A stretch of 64,000 nucleotides of DNA from Mycobacterium tilburgii (GTDB taxonomy: Bacteria > Actinomycetota > Actinomycetes > Mycobacteriales > Mycobacteriaceae): positions 1 to 64,000 of the forward strand of contig NZ_LR655696.1 in NCBI RefSeq assembly GCF_902168065.1, read 5' to 3'. How positions within the stretch are numbered: position 1 is the stretch's first letter; each line of letters begins with the position of its first letter. The position numbers and the translations under genes were made by a program. Shown here piece by piece: positions 37,936-47,145 of this stretch. A model generated the notes under the pieces. That model saw nothing but the letters and a program-made list of their open reading frames with translations. It did not search any database and had not been told where the DNA came from.

Positions 37936-39785
37936 GCCGGCACCGAGAGCCCTAGGCCGCGCAGCAGCGGCTCGACGGAATTACTGACATCTACGTCGGT
38001 GATCGTCATCAGCTCCTCGTCAGTGAACGCGCCGGTTCCGGCCTGCTCCGAATGAACCAGCCGGAACTCGCGCTCTTCCTCGGCACGCTCGACGATGTTG
38101 CGGACAAACCGCCCGTTACCCGCGATGTCGAGGCTGCGCCGCTCGATCCCATTGGCATCCGGCGTCGTCGAGTCCGCCAGCTTCCGGAACAGGACTTCCA
38201 TGTGATCGAGGGTGGCCTGCTCGAAAATGCTGTCGCGCTGCTCAGCCATCTTGTGCGCGATCTCCACCAATTCATGGGAGGTGTAGGACGGGAAGGTGAT
38301 GTTGCGGGTGAACCGCGACCGCAGACCCTCGTTCGTGTCCAGGAACTTGTCCATGTCGGCCCGATACCCGGCGATAATCACCACCAGCCGGTCGCGATCG
38401 TTTTCCATGCGGGCCAGCAGGGTGTCGATGGCCACCAGCCCGAAGTCGTTCTTGGCGCCGGTGGCGACCAGGGCGTAGGCCTCGTCGAGGAACAGGACTC
38501 CGTCCAGCGCGCTGTCGATAATCGCGTTGGTCTTGGCTTCGGTTTCACCGATGTGCTGACCGATGAGGTCGGCGCGGTGTACTTCGCGGATGTTCTCACG
38601 CTTCAAAAGCCCTAGGCCGCAATAGATTTTGGCGACCACACGCGCAATCGTGGTCTTACCGGTCCCGGGTGGACCGGCGAACACCAAGTGGTGCGCGCGC
38701 TGGGCGACCTGCAAACCACGCTGCTTGCGTACCAATTCCATGGCCACCGAACTCTTCAGCCGCGCCACCTGGTTCTTCACCTCGTCGAGGCCTATGAACC
38801 CGGTGAGCTGACGTTCGGCCTCGTGCAGCAGCGCGGCCTTGCGCTCGTGGGCGGCCGGGTCGACTAAATCGTCCACGCTGGGTTCGGTATCAGGATCCCA
38901 CGGATCGGTGCGGGCCTCGATGCGGGCAGCATTGGTGGTCACAATGCTAAAGCTGGTGTCGGACAAGGCCTGTTCGACTTGTTGGTTCTCGGGATGCGCC
39001 GCGTACAAGTCCTTCAGGACCTCGCTCGCCGACTCCTCGTCGACGTGCGCCCGCAGCACGAGCGCCTTGGCCAGTGCGCCGTCGACGGCGGCCACCTGGA
39101 CCGGGCCGTCGGGTTCTTCGAGATAGGACAGCGCCGGAGCGAACATGCCCAGCCGGGCCAGCGCGGTACCCAGGGTGACCTTGGCCGCATGGGCATAGGC
39201 TTCGCCGAGGTCGGAGTCGTTCACGATCGGTGTCAACAGCTTGACGACGTCGGACCACCGCTCGGCGCGATAGTTGGTGACCACCGAGATCCAGCGCGCC
39301 TCGCGCCAGCTCGGCCAGCGCGCGGTGAGGTGGGCGACGATCTCGTGCGCGTCGGCGAATCGTCCGGCCGTGGCCAAAGCGGCGGCGTACGCGAGCTGAA
39401 AATCGTCGGGGACCGCGGCACGGAATTGAAGGTAGAGACCGCTGTCGTAACGGAAGCCCAACGTGCCGGGCGCCAGATCGACCTGCCGCTGCAGCACGCC
39501 CGACGTCGCCGCCGTGCGCGCGATTGCCTCGAGCACCCGCGGCGATGCGTCCCCGGCGGCCGCGAGACCCGTCCACGCGTCGCATTGGTCATGGGCGATG
39601 CGGGTCAGGGCCGTGAACCCGGAGCGGGCGGCGGTCAGATCGGCCGGACGCCGGCGTTGGTAGACCGCGATGCCCAGGGCCCGGCAGCAGATAGCAAACC
39701 GGCTGACGACGTCGCCGTCGACTCTGGTGTCCGCCCGTGAAGTGCCGGGCTGAACGCCAACCACATCACTGTCAGCGCGTTCCAC
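37932..39785 (-). CDS. eccA3: ESX-3 cytosolic AAA+ ATPase EccA3
   Basis: A 617-residue CbbX-type AAA+ ATPase. Residues 1-280 are TPR-like helices (RFAICCRALGIAVYQRRRPADL). The ATPase domain has Walker A GPPGTGKTT (about residue 373), Walker B GVLFLDEAYAL, sensor motifs RLVVIIAGYRADMDKFLDTN and an arginine-finger region RSRFTRNI. EccA is proposed to release EspG from PE-PPE cargo. It is the first gene of the operon; metal-responsive sites lie 50-220 bases upstream. The frame is intact. Confidence 0.95.
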   Translation of the reverse strand: MERADSDVVGVQPGTSRADTRVDGDVVSRFAICCRALGIAVYQRRRPADLTAARSGFTALTRIAHDQCDAWTGLAAAGDASPRVLEAIARTAATSGVLQRQVDLAPGTLGFRYDSGLYLQFRAAVPDDFQLAYAAALATAGRFADAHEIVAHLTARWPSWREARWISVVTNYRAERWSDVVKLLTPIVNDSDLGEAYAHAAKVTLGTALARLGMFAPALSYLEEPDGPVQVAAVDGALAKALVLRAHVDEESASEVLKDLYAAHPENQQVEQALSDTSFSIVTTNAARIEARTDPWDPDTEPSVDDLVDPAAHERKAALLHEAERQLTGFIGLDEVKNQVARLKSSVAMELVRKQRGLQVAQRAHHLVFAGPPGTGKTTIARVVAKIYCGLGLLKRENIREVHRADLIGQHIGETEAKTNAIIDSALDGVLFLDEAYALVATGAKNDFGLVAIDTLLARMENDRDRLVVIIAGYRADMDKFLDTNEGLRSRFTRNITFPSYTSHELVEIAHKMAEQRDSIFEQATLDHMEVLFRKLADSTTPDANGIERRSLDIAGNGRFVRNIVERAEEEREFRLVHSEQAGTGAFTDEELMTITDVDVSNSVEPLLRGLGLSVPA

Positions 39786-39816
39786 GGCCGCTGTTTTCCA
39801 TGAAGATAGTCTCCCC

Positions 39817-39852
39817 TAACTTAATTGCTAAGTTAGCATTGCGTAAGCTAAC
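39817..39852. promoter_or_regulatory. IdeR-like iron box region upstream of eccA3
   Basis: Two overlapping dyads lie 32-67 bases upstream of the eccA3 start. The first is CTAACTTA-N5-TAAGTTAG (39817-39837), a perfect 8-base inverted repeat. The second, TTAGCATTGCGTAAGCTAA (39834-39852), matches the 19-base IdeR consensus at 13 positions by my count. ESX-3 of M. tuberculosis is repressed by IdeR with iron, so repression of the operon when iron is sufficient is a reasonable inference. Confidence 0.5.
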
Positions 39853-40331
39853 TTTCGAGGTTCCCGAGCCCTGGACAGAGCCGGTCCGGGCTCCCTAGGG
39901 GCGCCCCTGAACTGGACTTTTGCAACATCATCGGTTGACCGCTCCCGTTATGACATTGACCGCATCGCCTCGTCGGCCCGAGCCTAGTGAGAATGATTTT
40001 CATCAGCAAACTCGACGCTGTCGACGCCACGCGGGCCGCGTCGGCTCCGACCGCCAACCCCCCTGGGCCGTTCGTCGCCAGCTGCGGCAAGGTGTGCGCA
40101 CCTGGCGAAGTCCCCTTGCGTCACTCCGGTGAAACCGGGACCCCCGCCCCAGGCCTTGACGTTACGACGGGGCGAGCACCATTCCCATAGGTCGGGGCGC
40201 ATTCGATGCCATCCGCCGCCGTCCCGCGACGAGCTGACCATCCACATCGGCGCGGTCACTGCGGCGACTCCTCACCGATCGAGACGGGCGCGGCGACCGC
40301 CTCCGCGAAAGGCGGCGCCGCGAGCAGGTAG
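39853..40331. other. Upstream region of the ESX-3 operon without a supportable gene
   Basis: Apart from the Zur-like dyad at 39988-40002 I see only short open frames with atypical codon use. A minus-strand frame containing DGGGWHRMRPDLWEWCSPRRNVKAWGG (about 40230-40150) could be a remnant, but I do not recognise it. The stretch probably holds the operon leader and promoter plus decayed sequence downstream of the Rv0281-like gene. Confidence 0.4.
39988..40002. promoter_or_regulatory. Zur-like zinc box upstream of eccA3
   Basis: TGAGAATGATTTTCA is an AT-rich imperfect palindrome in which 12 of 15 bases agree with its own reverse complement. It resembles the mycobacterial Zur box core (TGAAAA-N3-TTTTCA type). 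It lies about 200 bases upstream of eccA3. In M. tuberculosis the ESX-3 operon is also under Zur control, which supports the reading. Confidence 0.5.
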
Positions 40332-41062
40332 TTAGTAGTCGGCCACCCGGCTCGAAAAGTTCCCCACCCGGGCCAGCGGCCTGGGTGGGGTGTCGAGGTG
40401 GAGAGCGGTCAAGCCCGGAAGGCGCTGACCAACGTGTTGGGCAATCATCGGCCCCGCCATCGGCCCCGCCTCGGTTCCCGGTCCGGAAACCGGTCGCCCG
40501 ACCTGTCGTAAGTAATCGGCCAGCGGGGTACCCACCGCGTTCCACCCGTGCCGGCCGAACCACTCGGCGGCCGGGGCGTGCTGCTCATTGTAGACCAGCT
40601 GGAAAACAACCGCTTTTCGCCCCGCGCGACGGCGGCACGTTACCTCTTCCAGGGCGGCTCGAATGCGTCGTCCGGCAACGATGCGCCGTCTTCGACGGCG
40701 ACATGGCTACCGGGAGCGGCCAAACTGTCGATGCCGGTGAAGAGCTGCTCCTGAGCCGCGGCCGGCAAATAGATGAGCAGACCTTCGGCAATCCACACGG
40801 ATGGCTTGGCGGGATCAAACCCGTTGTCCCGCAGCGCTTGCGGCCAGTCGTCACGCAGGTCGACCGCGATCTCCTGGCGCTCGGCGCAGGGTTGGTCGCC
40901 GTGCGCGGTGAGCACCCCGCGCTTGAAGTCGAGAACTTGCGGACGGTCCAGCTCGAAGATCGTCGTCCCCGCGGGCCAGTCCAGGCGGTAGGCACGCGAG
41001 TCCGCCGCCAGCACCGCCATCATCCGGTCGAAGCATCGTCGCATGGCCGCGTCCCAGGGCAA
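40332..41062 (-). pseudogene. SAM-dependent methyltransferase (Rv0281-like), truncated and frameshifted
   Basis: The remnant reads [83 protein letters not shown] up to WKR and a stop (40640). It then reads, in another frame, [36 protein letters not shown] to SSRVADY (40332). The first hundred or so residues, including most of the SAM motif I region, are replaced by unrelated sequence. The family is the putative leucine-carboxyl-type methyltransferases common in mycobacteria. It lies upstream of eccA3, as in M. tuberculosis. Confidence 0.8.
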
Positions 41063-41069
41063 CCGCGTC

Positions 41070-41220
41070 TCGTCGCGAAACCGTTGCGACAGTAAAGCCG
41101 GTGGTGACCTGACCTCCCGCTACTTCTACGAAAGCTTCAGCGAAAGGGACGGATTTGCCGGCGCCGTGTTCGACTCGGTGGTCGCCGAACTGGCCGCCAC
41201 GACGCAGGCCGCGGTGGCGT
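41070..41220 (+). pseudogene. TetR-family regulator fragment
   Basis: A short plus-strand run reads [39 protein letters not shown]. This is the recognition-helix end and first ligand-domain helix of a TetR regulator. Both the N-terminal helix-turn-helix start and the C-terminal domain are missing. It is flanked by deletion junctions with the methyltransferase and a membrane-protein fragment. Confidence 0.6.
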
Positions 41221-41224
41221 CAGT

Positions 41225-41402
41225 CGGTCATCAGGTCGAACCAGGCGCCACAGATCAGCAGCACGCCGGAGGTGAACGCCGCGAGCAGCAGTACCCGGCG
41301 CCGCAGATAGCCGAAAACCGCTGTCGCCGCCATGAATCCGACCAGCAGCTGGCCACTCGACCCCGACCTGGGCGAGACCGTTCGCGACATCGGCGGCTGC
41401 AC
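41225..41402 (-). pseudogene. Membrane protein fragment
   Basis: On the minus strand the run GQLLVGFMAATAVFGYLRRRVLLLAAFTSGVLLICGAWFDLMTD contains two convincing hydrophobic helices separated by a basic turn. It has no start of its own, and its 5' part overlaps the plus-strand dehydrogenase remnant. It is probably an internal piece of a polytopic membrane gene left by deletions on both sides. The family is not recognised. Confidence 0.45.
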
Positions 41403-41919
41403 TGTCGGCCTGGTCGGCTACGGCAACATCGCCAAGCGGGTCGAGGACATCGTGACGGCGATGGGAGCGACCGTCGTGCACAACCAGCACCTGCCGACGA
41501 CGGGCGGCCCGGATGGTTACCGCTGCGCGAATTGCTGGCCGTCAGCGGCATCGTCATCGCTGCACCTGCCGTTGACGGACAAGACGCATCATCTGCTCGA
41601 CCGGGATCTGATCGACGTGATGAAACCCGGCGCGGTGCTGATCAACACCTCCCGGGGCCCGATCATCAACGAGGAGGCGCTCGTTGCCGCGCTGCGGGAC
41701 GGGCCGCTGGCCGCGGCCGGTCTCGACGTGTTCGAGGACGAGCCGGTAGCGCTCGACAACCCACTGTTCGAACTGGACAACGCCGTACTCACACCCCGCG
41801 TCACCTGGTACACGGTCGACACGATGCGGCGCTATTTGATCGAAGCGGTCGACAATTGCCGCCGCCTGCGGGACGGCGAACCGCTGGCGAACCTGGTGGC
41901 CCAACCGACTAGTTATTAA
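41346..41919 (+). pseudogene. D-2-hydroxyacid dehydrogenase, N-terminus deleted
   Basis: The NAD-binding domain is readable: GGCTVGLVGYGNIAKRVEDIVTAMGATVV. A short out-of-frame stretch follows (41510-41560), then LHLPLTDKTHHLLDRDLIDVMKPGAVLINTSRGPIINEEALVAALRDGPLAAAGLDVFEDEP. The catalytic His motif reads LTPRVTWYT, with Arg where His is expected. The first catalytic-domain half is absent. One intact long frame masks these defects, but the enzyme should be inactive. Confidence 0.75.
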
Positions 41920-41971
41920 ATTGGGGGTGCTTGGCCGAAACTAGCCCCGGGAGCAAGGGAAGGGGCGACCA

Positions 41972-43850
41972 ATGCCGATCGCAATCAACCCCGAGCATCA
42001 AGATCTGGCCGACTCGGTGCGGTCTCTGGTGGCGCGCGTCCGCGCCGTCGGAGGTGCTCCACGCGACTCTAGAAGCGGCAACGACACCGGAAACACCCAT
42101 CGAGAACCCGCCGCCGTACTGGCAGGCAGTGGCCGATCAAGGCCTGCAGGGGTGTGTGCACCTTCCTGAATCGGTCGGCGGGCAGGGCTTCGGTCTGCTC
42201 AAACTGGCCATCGTGCTGGCCGAGTTCGGCTATGGTGCCGTACCCGGGCCGTTCGTCCCGTCGGCGATCGCCAGTGCGCTGATTGCCACGCACGACCCCA
42301 GCGCCAAGGTGCTCGCCGAGCTGGCATCGGGCGCGGCCATCAGCGCCTACGCGCTGGACTCCGGTTTGACCGCCACCCGCAAGGGTGACCTGCTGGTAAT
42401 CCGCGGCGAGGTCCGTGCCGTGCCCGCCGCCGCACAGGCGTCGGTGTTGGTGCTCCCGGTAGCGATCGACAGCGGTGACGAATGGGTGGTGCTCAACGCC
42501 GACCAGCTCGAGATCGAGCCGGTGCGCAGCAATGATCCGCTGCGGCCCATCGCGCACGTGCGGGCTGAGGCGGTCGAGGTCGGCGACGACGTACTGCTAA
42601 GCAGGCTGACCACGACCACAGCGTGCGCCCTGATGTCGACGCTGCTCTCGGCCGAGGCGATCGGAGTGGCGCGCTGGGCGACCGACACGGCCCGCGGAGT
42701 ACGCCAAGATCCGCGAGCAGTTTGGCCGGCCGATCGGTCAATTCCAGGCCATCAAGAACAAGTGTGCTGAGATGATCGCCGACACCGAACGCACCACGGC
42801 GGTGTGAGAACGCGGCGCGGTCACTCGACGAGACCAGCCAGAACAACTGGGACGTCGTCGCCTCCGATGTGGAATTCGCGGCGCGGTTGCCGCGAGGCTC
42901 GCCCGCGGCTGCCGCGCAGCGGTGTACACAAGATTGCATCCAGGTGCACGGCGGCATCGGCTTCACCTGGGAACACGACACCAATGTGTACTACCGGCGC
43001 GCGCTGATGCTGTGCGCCTGCTTCGGCCACCGTTCGGACTACCCCCAGAAGGTGGTCAACACCGCGACGACCATCGGCATGCGCGCGGTGAACATCGACC
43101 TCGACCCGGAGACCGAAAAACTGTGGGAGGAAATCCGCCAGGAAGTCGCCGCGCTCAAGGCCATGGAGCGTGGGCCGCGCACGGTGGCCCTTGCCGAGGG
43201 CGGCTGGGTACTGCCCTATGTACCCAAGCCGTGGGGCCGGGCGTCGAGCCCCGTCGAGCAGATCATCATCGCGCAGGAATTCACCAGCGGCCGGGTCAAG
43301 CGGCCCCAGGTCGGCATCGCCGCGTGGATCATCCCGTCGATCGTTGCGTTCGGCACCGAGGAACAGAAGCAGCGGTTCCTACCGCCGACCTTCCGTGGCG
43401 AGATGATCTGGTGTCAGCTGTTTTCCGAACCGGGCGCCGGATCGGATCTGGCCGGACTGACCACGAAGGCGACCGCGCCGACGGCGGCTGGCGGATCACC
43501 GGCCAGAAGATCTGGACCACCGCCGCGCAATACTCACAGTGGAGCGCGCTGCTGGCCAGAACCGACCCCAACGCCCCGAAGCACAACGGCATCACGTACT
43601 TCCTACTGGATATGTGCAGTGAAGGTGTGACGGTCAAGCCGTTGCGGGAGCTCACCGGCAACGCGATGTTCAACACCGTCTACATCGACGACGTGTTCGT
43701 GCCCGATGAGTGTGTGCTCGGCGAGGTCAACCGGGGCTGGGAGGTCAGCAGCAACACATTGATCGCCGAACGGGTTTCGATCGGCAGCAGTGACGCGAAT
43801 TTCCTGGCCACCCTCCACCAGCTCGTCGAATTCGTTCGAGACGGCCATCG
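41972..43850 (+). pseudogene. fadE6: Acyl-CoA dehydrogenase FadE6, frameshifted and 3'-truncated
   Basis: A double-length acyl-CoA dehydrogenase. The start MPIAINPEHQDLADSVRSLVAR (41972) shifts frame to APSEVLHATLEAATTPETP and QGFGLLKLAIVLAEFGYGAVPGPFVPSAIASALI. The next pieces are YAKIREQFGRPIGQFQAIK, QRCTQDCIQVHGGIGFTWEHDTNVYYRRA, then the second dehydrogenase module (GIAAWIIPSIVAFGTEEQKQRFLPPTFRGEMIWCQLFSEPGAGSDLAG and IWTTAAQYSQWSALLARTDP). At least four frame changes occur. After LVEFVRDG at about 43850 the gene gives way to AT-rich sequence, so roughly 180 residues are lost. Confidence 0.85.
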
Positions 43851-44199
43851 CCTTTACTGCGATAATAACTCCGTATATCAACTACGCAAAAACTGCTCAA
43901 ATTAGCAATTAAGGACCCGCACACCTACTGAGACCATTAACTGTCTGTCGTGATATCCAAGCAGTTCAAGTCAGAATTACTGATGTACTGGGGTAAGAAT
44001 TCTCGGATTTCAGTGCATAATGAAAATATAAATTCAGCACCATACGACTCAGCCGTACGACCCTTGGTTACTTTAATCTGATGTGCGCCTCTATGTCGTT
44101 AGTTATAGCCTAACAACTCCAGTGCATAGTGCCCAACCAGATACACTGCAGCTAATCTAGTATTATTGCACGGCTGGGCCCCGCGCCAGCGTACGAGAG
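43851..44199. other. AT-rich block without a gene
   Basis: G+C falls abruptly: the three lines 43921-44100 count 25, 21 and 29 G or C out of 60, about 42 percent, against roughly two thirds elsewhere. The left edge coincides with the broken end of fadE6; G+C recovers by about 44165. No open frame of convincing composition, no terminal repeats and no transposase motif are visible. It may be the remains of an acquired element. Confidence 0.6.
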
Positions 44200-44397
44200 C
44201 GCGGTGACAACCGGCCCGCCACGGCCGCCACCCACCGTGCCCTCGACATCTGGCAACGCGAGGCCCCGACCGACTGGGCGTGGCCCGCGTCACCGGCCAG
44301 GAGGTGCTAACCGCACTGATCGACCAGCTGCTGGCCGATCCCAAACTCTCGGATCAGATCCACCCGGGCCACTCAAGAGCGGCGCTAGCGCCCGCTA
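44200..44397 (+). pseudogene. Unidentified protein fragment
   Basis: Across frames the plus strand reads HRALDIWQREAPTDWA and then VARVTGQEVLTALIDQLLADPKLSDQI before LAPAS and a stop. The second part looks like the end of a small DNA-binding or partition-type protein, but I cannot name a family. It lies between the AT-rich block and the fadD2 stop, so it may belong to the same inserted element. Confidence 0.4.
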
Positions 44398-46074
44398 GTC
44401 GATCTGCATTTCGCGCAGCTCGCGCTTGAGGATCTTTCCGGTCGGGTTACGCGGCAGCTCGTCGAGGAAGATCACGTCCCGCGGCACCTTGTACCGGGCC
44501 AAGTGGTCGCGCACGTAGTGCCTGATGGTGTCCTCGTCCAGGTCGGCGTCGCTCTTCTTGACCACGAACGCGCGCAGCCGGTGACCCCACTCCGTGTCCT
44601 CCACACCGATCGCGGTCGCCTCCACGACGTCGGGGTGGCCGCTGATCAGGTCTTCGACCTCGGCCGGAAAGACGTTCTCGCCCCCGGACACGATCATCTC
44701 GTCGTCACGCCCACTGATGTAGAGCAGACCGTGCTCGTCGAAATAACCGACGTCACCCGACGACATCAGGCCGTCGATGATCTGCTTGTGGCCACCGCCG
44801 GTGTAGCCCTCGAACGGGAACGTGTTGCCGACGAAGATGCGGCCCACCTCGCCCTGCGGCAACTCATTGCCGTTGTCGTCGAGGATCTTGACCTTCACGC
44901 CCTTGACGACCGGCCCGACCGTCGCCGCATTCTTCTGCAGATCCTCGGGCCGGGCGATGGTGGCGAACGCGATCTCCGTTGAGCCATACATGTTGTAGAT
45001 GACCGGGCCGATGTCCTTCAGCGCGCGGGTGGCCAGCTCCGCGCCCAGCTGAGACCCGGACACAAAAATGATCTTCAGGCTGGACAGGTCGGGCTTGGAG
45101 TCCATCTTCTCGATCGTGTCGAGGATACGAGACAGCATCACCGGCACCACGACCATCGCCGTCAACTTGTGCTTCTCAATGTCCTCGAGCACCAGCGGCG
45201 GCTTGAACTTGCGCCGCAGCACCAGCGTGGAACCGAGGAACATCGCGATAGTGGCATGCAGATAACCCAGCGCGTGGAACATCGGCGCCGGCAGCGACGT
45301 GATCTCGTTGGCCTTGAACGGAACATGCGACAGGATGCCGCCGACGGGCGCCAACGTGGGCGGGGTACTGCGATTGGCGCCCTTCGGGGTGCCGGTGGTG
45401 CCGCTGGTCAGGATGATGATCGACGCATGCTTGCTGGCCTTGGGAGCGAGCTCCTTGCTGCTGCGCTTGATCAGGTCGGCCAGCGTCTCGTCGGTGCTGC
45501 CCGACGGCTCGTCGCTGTCCGGGTTCATCCCGAGCGCCCGCAATTTGCCGAGCTCTGGCTCGGCTTTGCTGACCGCCTTGGTGTACTCGTCGTCGTAGAT
45601 GATCACCTTGGCGCCTTCGCGCTCGGAGACCTCTTTGATCTGCGGGATGGAGAATTCGCTGTTGAGCAGGATGATTCGGGCGCCGACCCGGGCGGCGCCG
45701 TAGTTCGCAACCAGGAACCAGCGGTGGTTGCGCGCCAGGATCGCCACGCCGTCACCGCCCTTGACGCCCATATCAAGTAGGCCGTTCGCTACCGCGTGCG
45801 CCGCCTCGTCGAGCTCACGGTAGCTGAACTCCCCCTCTTCGTCGATGCACGCCGCGCGGTCCGGGTGGCGCCGGGCGTTGAGCGAAGGCAGCATGCCGAA
45901 CTCGCCCCATTTGACGATGTCGGAGGCCAGCGCGGCGTAATTTTGCGGCGGCTCCAGCCGGAACGCTCCTGCTTCGAAAATCTTTCGCGCGTAGTGCAAC
46001 TCTACCGAGCCGCGTTCCACATACTGCAGGAGCTTGGCAACGGCTTGCCCGGGAAGGCTAGAAAGGTTAAGCAT
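44395..46074 (-). CDS. fadD2: Fatty-acyl-CoA synthetase FadD2
   Basis: A 559-residue ANL-superfamily acyl-CoA ligase that activates fatty acids with ATP and CoA. Motifs are IIILTSGTTGTPKGAN (P-loop-like A3), NMYGSTEIAFATIA (A5), SGDVGYFDEHGLLYISGRDDEMIVSGGENVFPAEVE (A7-A8) and NPTGKILKRELRE, with the catalytic Lys (A10). The length matches the family. The frame is intact although both neighbours, fadE6 and the LigD-like gene, are broken. It is divergent from the latter with 57 bases between. Confidence 0.93.
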   Translation of the reverse strand: MLNLSSLPGQAVAKLLQYVERGSVELHYARKIFEAGAFRLEPPQNYAALASDIVKWGEFGMLPSLNARRHPDRAACIDEEGEFSYRELDEAAHAVANGLLDMGVKGGDGVAILARNHRWFLVANYGAARVGARIILLNSEFSIPQIKEVSEREGAKVIIYDDEYTKAVSKAEPELGKLRALGMNPDSDEPSGSTDETLADLIKRSSKELAPKASKHASIIILTSGTTGTPKGANRSTPPTLAPVGGILSHVPFKANEITSLPAPMFHALGYLHATIAMFLGSTLVLRRKFKPPLVLEDIEKHKLTAMVVVPVMLSRILDTIEKMDSKPDLSSLKIIFVSGSQLGAELATRALKDIGPVIYNMYGSTEIAFATIARPEDLQKNAATVGPVVKGVKVKILDDNGNELPQGEVGRIFVGNTFPFEGYTGGGHKQIIDGLMSSGDVGYFDEHGLLYISGRDDEMIVSGGENVFPAEVEDLISGHPDVVEATAIGVEDTEWGHRLRAFVVKKSDADLDEDTIRHYVRDHLARYKVPRDVIFLDELPRNPTGKILKRELREMQID

Positions 46075-46131
46075 AACCTCACCCTATGTAACGTGGATCG
46101 CAACGACGCCAGAAAATTTCCCAGAATTACG

Positions 46132-47056
46132 ATGAAGCCCATGACCGGTCCGGTGTCACTGGAGGTTGCCGGGCACGAGGTCACGATCATCCACCCGGAA
46201 AAGGTGGTGTTCGAAGCTCATGGTCAGATCGGGCCGTACACGAAGCTGGACCTGGTGCACTACTACCTTGCGGTCGCCGAGGGGGCGCTGCGAGGGGTTG
46301 GGGGACGGTCGATGATCCTGAAACGCTTCGTCAAGGGCATCTCGGTCGAGGCGGTGTTTCAGAAGCGGGCGCCGGTCCGGCTCCTGAGGCTTTCACATCT
46401 ACGCCCGCACTGTCCCGCGCTGGGAGTTCCGCCAGGTCCAGCTGGCCGCCCAAACGGTGGCGCGCGAGGTCGAGCAGCGGGCGCCCCGACGTGGCAACCA
46501 GCCGCTGGTGGAAGGAAGAACGTAGGACGTCTTCGTCGACTCCAATCAGAACGCCAAAGACCGTACGGTCGCATCGGCCTACTCTCGGTGCGGGACACTC
46601 CGGATGCTCGGGTCTCCACGCCACTGCACTGGGACGAGGTTGCCGACTGCCGGCCGGAGGCATTCACGATCGCCACCGTGCCCGACCGGTTCGCCGACAT
46701 CGGCGACCCCTGGGCGGGGATGGACGACGCGGCCGGGCAAGCTGGACCGGTTGCTGATGCTCGCCGAGGAGCTGGGCCCCCGGAGAAGGAGCCGCGGAGC
46801 TCGGGGAAACAAACCGACGGCAGGCGGCAGTCGTCGAAGCCGTTGATCGAGATCACCCGGACCAAGACCAAAAACGAGGCGATGGCGGCGCTGGACACCT
46901 GGCGCGCACCATCCCGCCGCGGCTGAGCGGTTGCAGCCGGTCGACGGTATGCTCGGCCCGAGCTCGATCTGGTATCGGACTCGGATCAACCTGGAGCACA
47001 TTCCGGCCGGCGAACGCCCGGCCCAGGAGGGGCTGATCGCCGACTACAGCCCGTGA
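46132..47056 (+). pseudogene. LigD polymerase-domain-like protein (Rv0269c-like), broken
   Basis: From ATG 46132 the frame reads PVSLEVAGHEVTIIHPEKVVF, the standard N-terminus of stand-alone NHEJ polymerase-domain proteins. It breaks after VFQKRAPV. The other frames give FHIYARTVPRWEFRQVQLAAQTVAREVEQRAP, then a TAG before DVFVDSNQNAKDRTVASAYS and VRDTPDARVSTPLHWDEV. A segment between them that should hold the first catalytic aspartates is missing. The end HIPAGERPAQEGLIADYSP stops at 47056. Primase/polymerase activity must be lost. Confidence 0.8.
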
Positions 47057-47145
47057 GCGAAATACCGGCACCGCCAGGAGCCGGGATGAGCGGTGCAACC
47101 GCACGGCACTGCAGGTCAGGGTCGCCGACGCGATACTGTCACGCG

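Noticed and set aside
38979..39740. A 253-codon plus-strand frame opposite eccA3
   Set aside because: It is antisense of conserved eccA3 codons, has no start signal and has Gln/Arg/Gly-rich shadow composition.
43851..44165. Possible insertion sequence or CRISPR array in the AT-rich block
   Set aside because: I find no inverted terminal repeats, target-site duplication, transposase motif or regularly spaced repeats.
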